Part shown: one piece after another, positions 63,314-64,000 of the stretch
How positions within the stretch are numbered: position 1 is the stretch's first letter
Layout of the letters: each line of letters begins with the position of its first letter
Translations under genes and position numbers: made by a program
Notes under the pieces: model-generated
The model's input: the letters and a program-made list of their open reading frames with translations, nothing else
Databases searched by the model: none
What the model was told of the DNA's origin: nothing
Source of the DNA: Prolixibacteraceae bacterium
GTDB lineage: Bacteria; Bacteroidota; Bacteroidia; Bacteroidales; Prolixibacteraceae
Length of the DNA: 64,000 bases
Reading direction: 5' to 3'
Assembly (NCBI GenBank): GCA_028683385.1
Contig: JAQUIJ010000016.1
Span: forward strand, 62,001-126,000

Positions 63314-63379
63314 GTGTGAATCATGTAAGTCTGCATCTGAATTGTGTAACACTTACAAATTAGAAAGGATACAACTTTG
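63314..63379 (+). promoter_or_regulatory. Regulon element site 15
   Basis: Half-sites GAATCATGTAAG (63318-63329) and GAATTGTGTAAC (63339-63350), 21 bp apart, with -7 box CAACTTTG at 63372-63379. The lipoprotein start at 63423 follows after 43 bp. Confidence 0.88.
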
Positions 63380-63422
63380 TAACATTAGTCACATCTACTA
63401 TTTACTAAAAAAAAAATTAAAA

Positions 63423-64000
63423 ATGAAAAAGCTAAGACTTTTGACAATCCTTGCCATAGTTACGGTTATCTTCTTTGCCGGATGCAAAAAAGATGAGTAC
63501 AAGGCAACGGTTGGAGTATGCCCATTGGTGGTATCGACAATCCCTTCAGATAAAGCGATTGATGTACCACTTAACCAGATCGTTTCTGCAACTTTTAATG
63601 AAAAAATGAACCCTGCAACGATCACTCAGGAATCGTTCACCTTAGAACAAGGCGTAACGAAAAGCGCATCATTAAAATCAGCCAGCGCAACGACAGTGGT
63701 ATTAGGAACAGTTTCCTACACTGCACTATCTGCAGCTTTTGCACCTGCAACTCCACTTGCACCATTCACTCTTTATACTGGAAGAATAAAGACCTTGGCT
63801 AAAGATTTAATGAACAATTCTTTGCAGACTGATTATGTGTGGACCTTCACTACTATACCTCAGGTCGTTTTATCATCATTGCCAGTTATTGGTGGAACAA
63901 CCACCGGAACAGGTACATTTGCTCAGGGATCAGCAGTTACAGTAACTGCTATACCGAGCGCAGGTTATGGATTTACGAACTGGACAGAAAATGGAGTAAT
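63423..64000 (+). CDS. Ig-like domain lipoprotein, 3' truncated by the window
   Basis: 192 residues are visible and the frame is open to the last base. Signal MKKLRLLTILAIVTVIFFAGC with lipobox FAGC leads to an Ig-like (Big_5-type) domain: VVSTIPSDKAIDVPLNQIVSATFNEKMNPATI ... FTLYTGRIKTLAKDLMNNSL ... YVWTFTT. A second repeat then starts (TGTFAQGSAVTVTAIPSAGYGFTNWTENG), which resembles the bacterial repeat found in surface proteins. It is probably a surface-exposed adhesin or matrix lipoprotein. Regulon site 15 is 43 bp upstream, so cell-surface change may be part of the response. Confidence 0.83.
   Translation, partial: MKKLRLLTILAIVTVIFFAGCKKDEYKATVGVCPLVVSTIPSDKAIDVPLNQIVSATFNEKMNPATITQESFTLEQGVTKSASLKSASATTVVLGTVSYTALSAAFAPATPLAPFTLYTGRIKTLAKDLMNNSLQTDYVWTFTTIPQVVLSSLPVIGGTTTGTGTFAQGSAVTVTAIPSAGYGFTNWTENGV

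Overview
The window reads as chromosomal DNA of a Bacteroidota bacterium, possibly the Marinilabiliales/Prolixibacteraceae part of the phylum (the phylum is well supported, the family is a guess). Evidence: promoters of the TAnnTTTG type, few Shine-Dalgarno sequences, a TamB gene followed by a lipoprotein TamA relative (TamL), MlaE-MlaF-MlaD operons, many OmpA, TSP3 and lipoprotein genes, and a CheB/CheR/PAS hybrid. No rRNA, tRNA, CRISPR array or intact insertion sequence was seen.

Layout. 0-8.6 kb: a SpoIIAA-like fragment, a P3-type H+-ATPase, a frameshifted radical SAM gene, and a PIG-L deacetylase / glycosyltransferase / GH100-like cluster. 8.8-28.8 kb: a stress-like region with DUF6496, two-gene CsbD-histidine kinase unit, Trp-rich envelope proteins, Dps, CheB/CheR/PAS, a PAS protein, an AraC regulator with an HMA-like N-terminus, pterin dehydratase, fumarase, bacterioferritin, alpha/beta hydrolases, an M1 peptidase and a DUF3108 protein. 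28.8-38.4 kb: an AT-rich accessory stretch of orphan lipoproteins, small barrels, gene remnants and repeats, with one gene bounded by integron-like heptamers. 38.4-51.9 kb: periplasmic ankyrin protein, HEAT protein, TamB-TamL, MarC, two convergent L,D-transpeptidases and a cold-shock protein. 51.9-64 kb: YihY, an Omp85 protein, a six-gene operon with two successive MlaE-F-D sets, OmpA and barrel proteins, a second CsbD, a TSP3-OmpA protein and a truncated Ig-like lipoprotein.

The main discovery candidate is a repeated regulatory element found 15 times, on both strands and always between genes. It has two direct half-sites close to GAATnnTGTAAC spaced exactly 21 bp (two helical turns), followed at a fixed distance by a -7 box close to YAnCTTTG. 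Fourteen of the 15 copies have exactly the same 66-bp geometry and one is 1 bp shorter. In 13 cases the -7 box lies 26-43 bp before the start codon chosen for a gene. The genes behind it are Dps, bacterioferritin, both CsbD proteins, DUF6496, a histidine kinase, OmpA proteins, L,D-transpeptidase, MarC, the Mla operon, a HEAT protein and several lipoproteins. This looks like one co-regulated envelope, iron and general stress regulon. Its activator would bind a tandem site overlapping the -33 region, and the AraC protein at 17990-18556 is a reasonable but unproven candidate.
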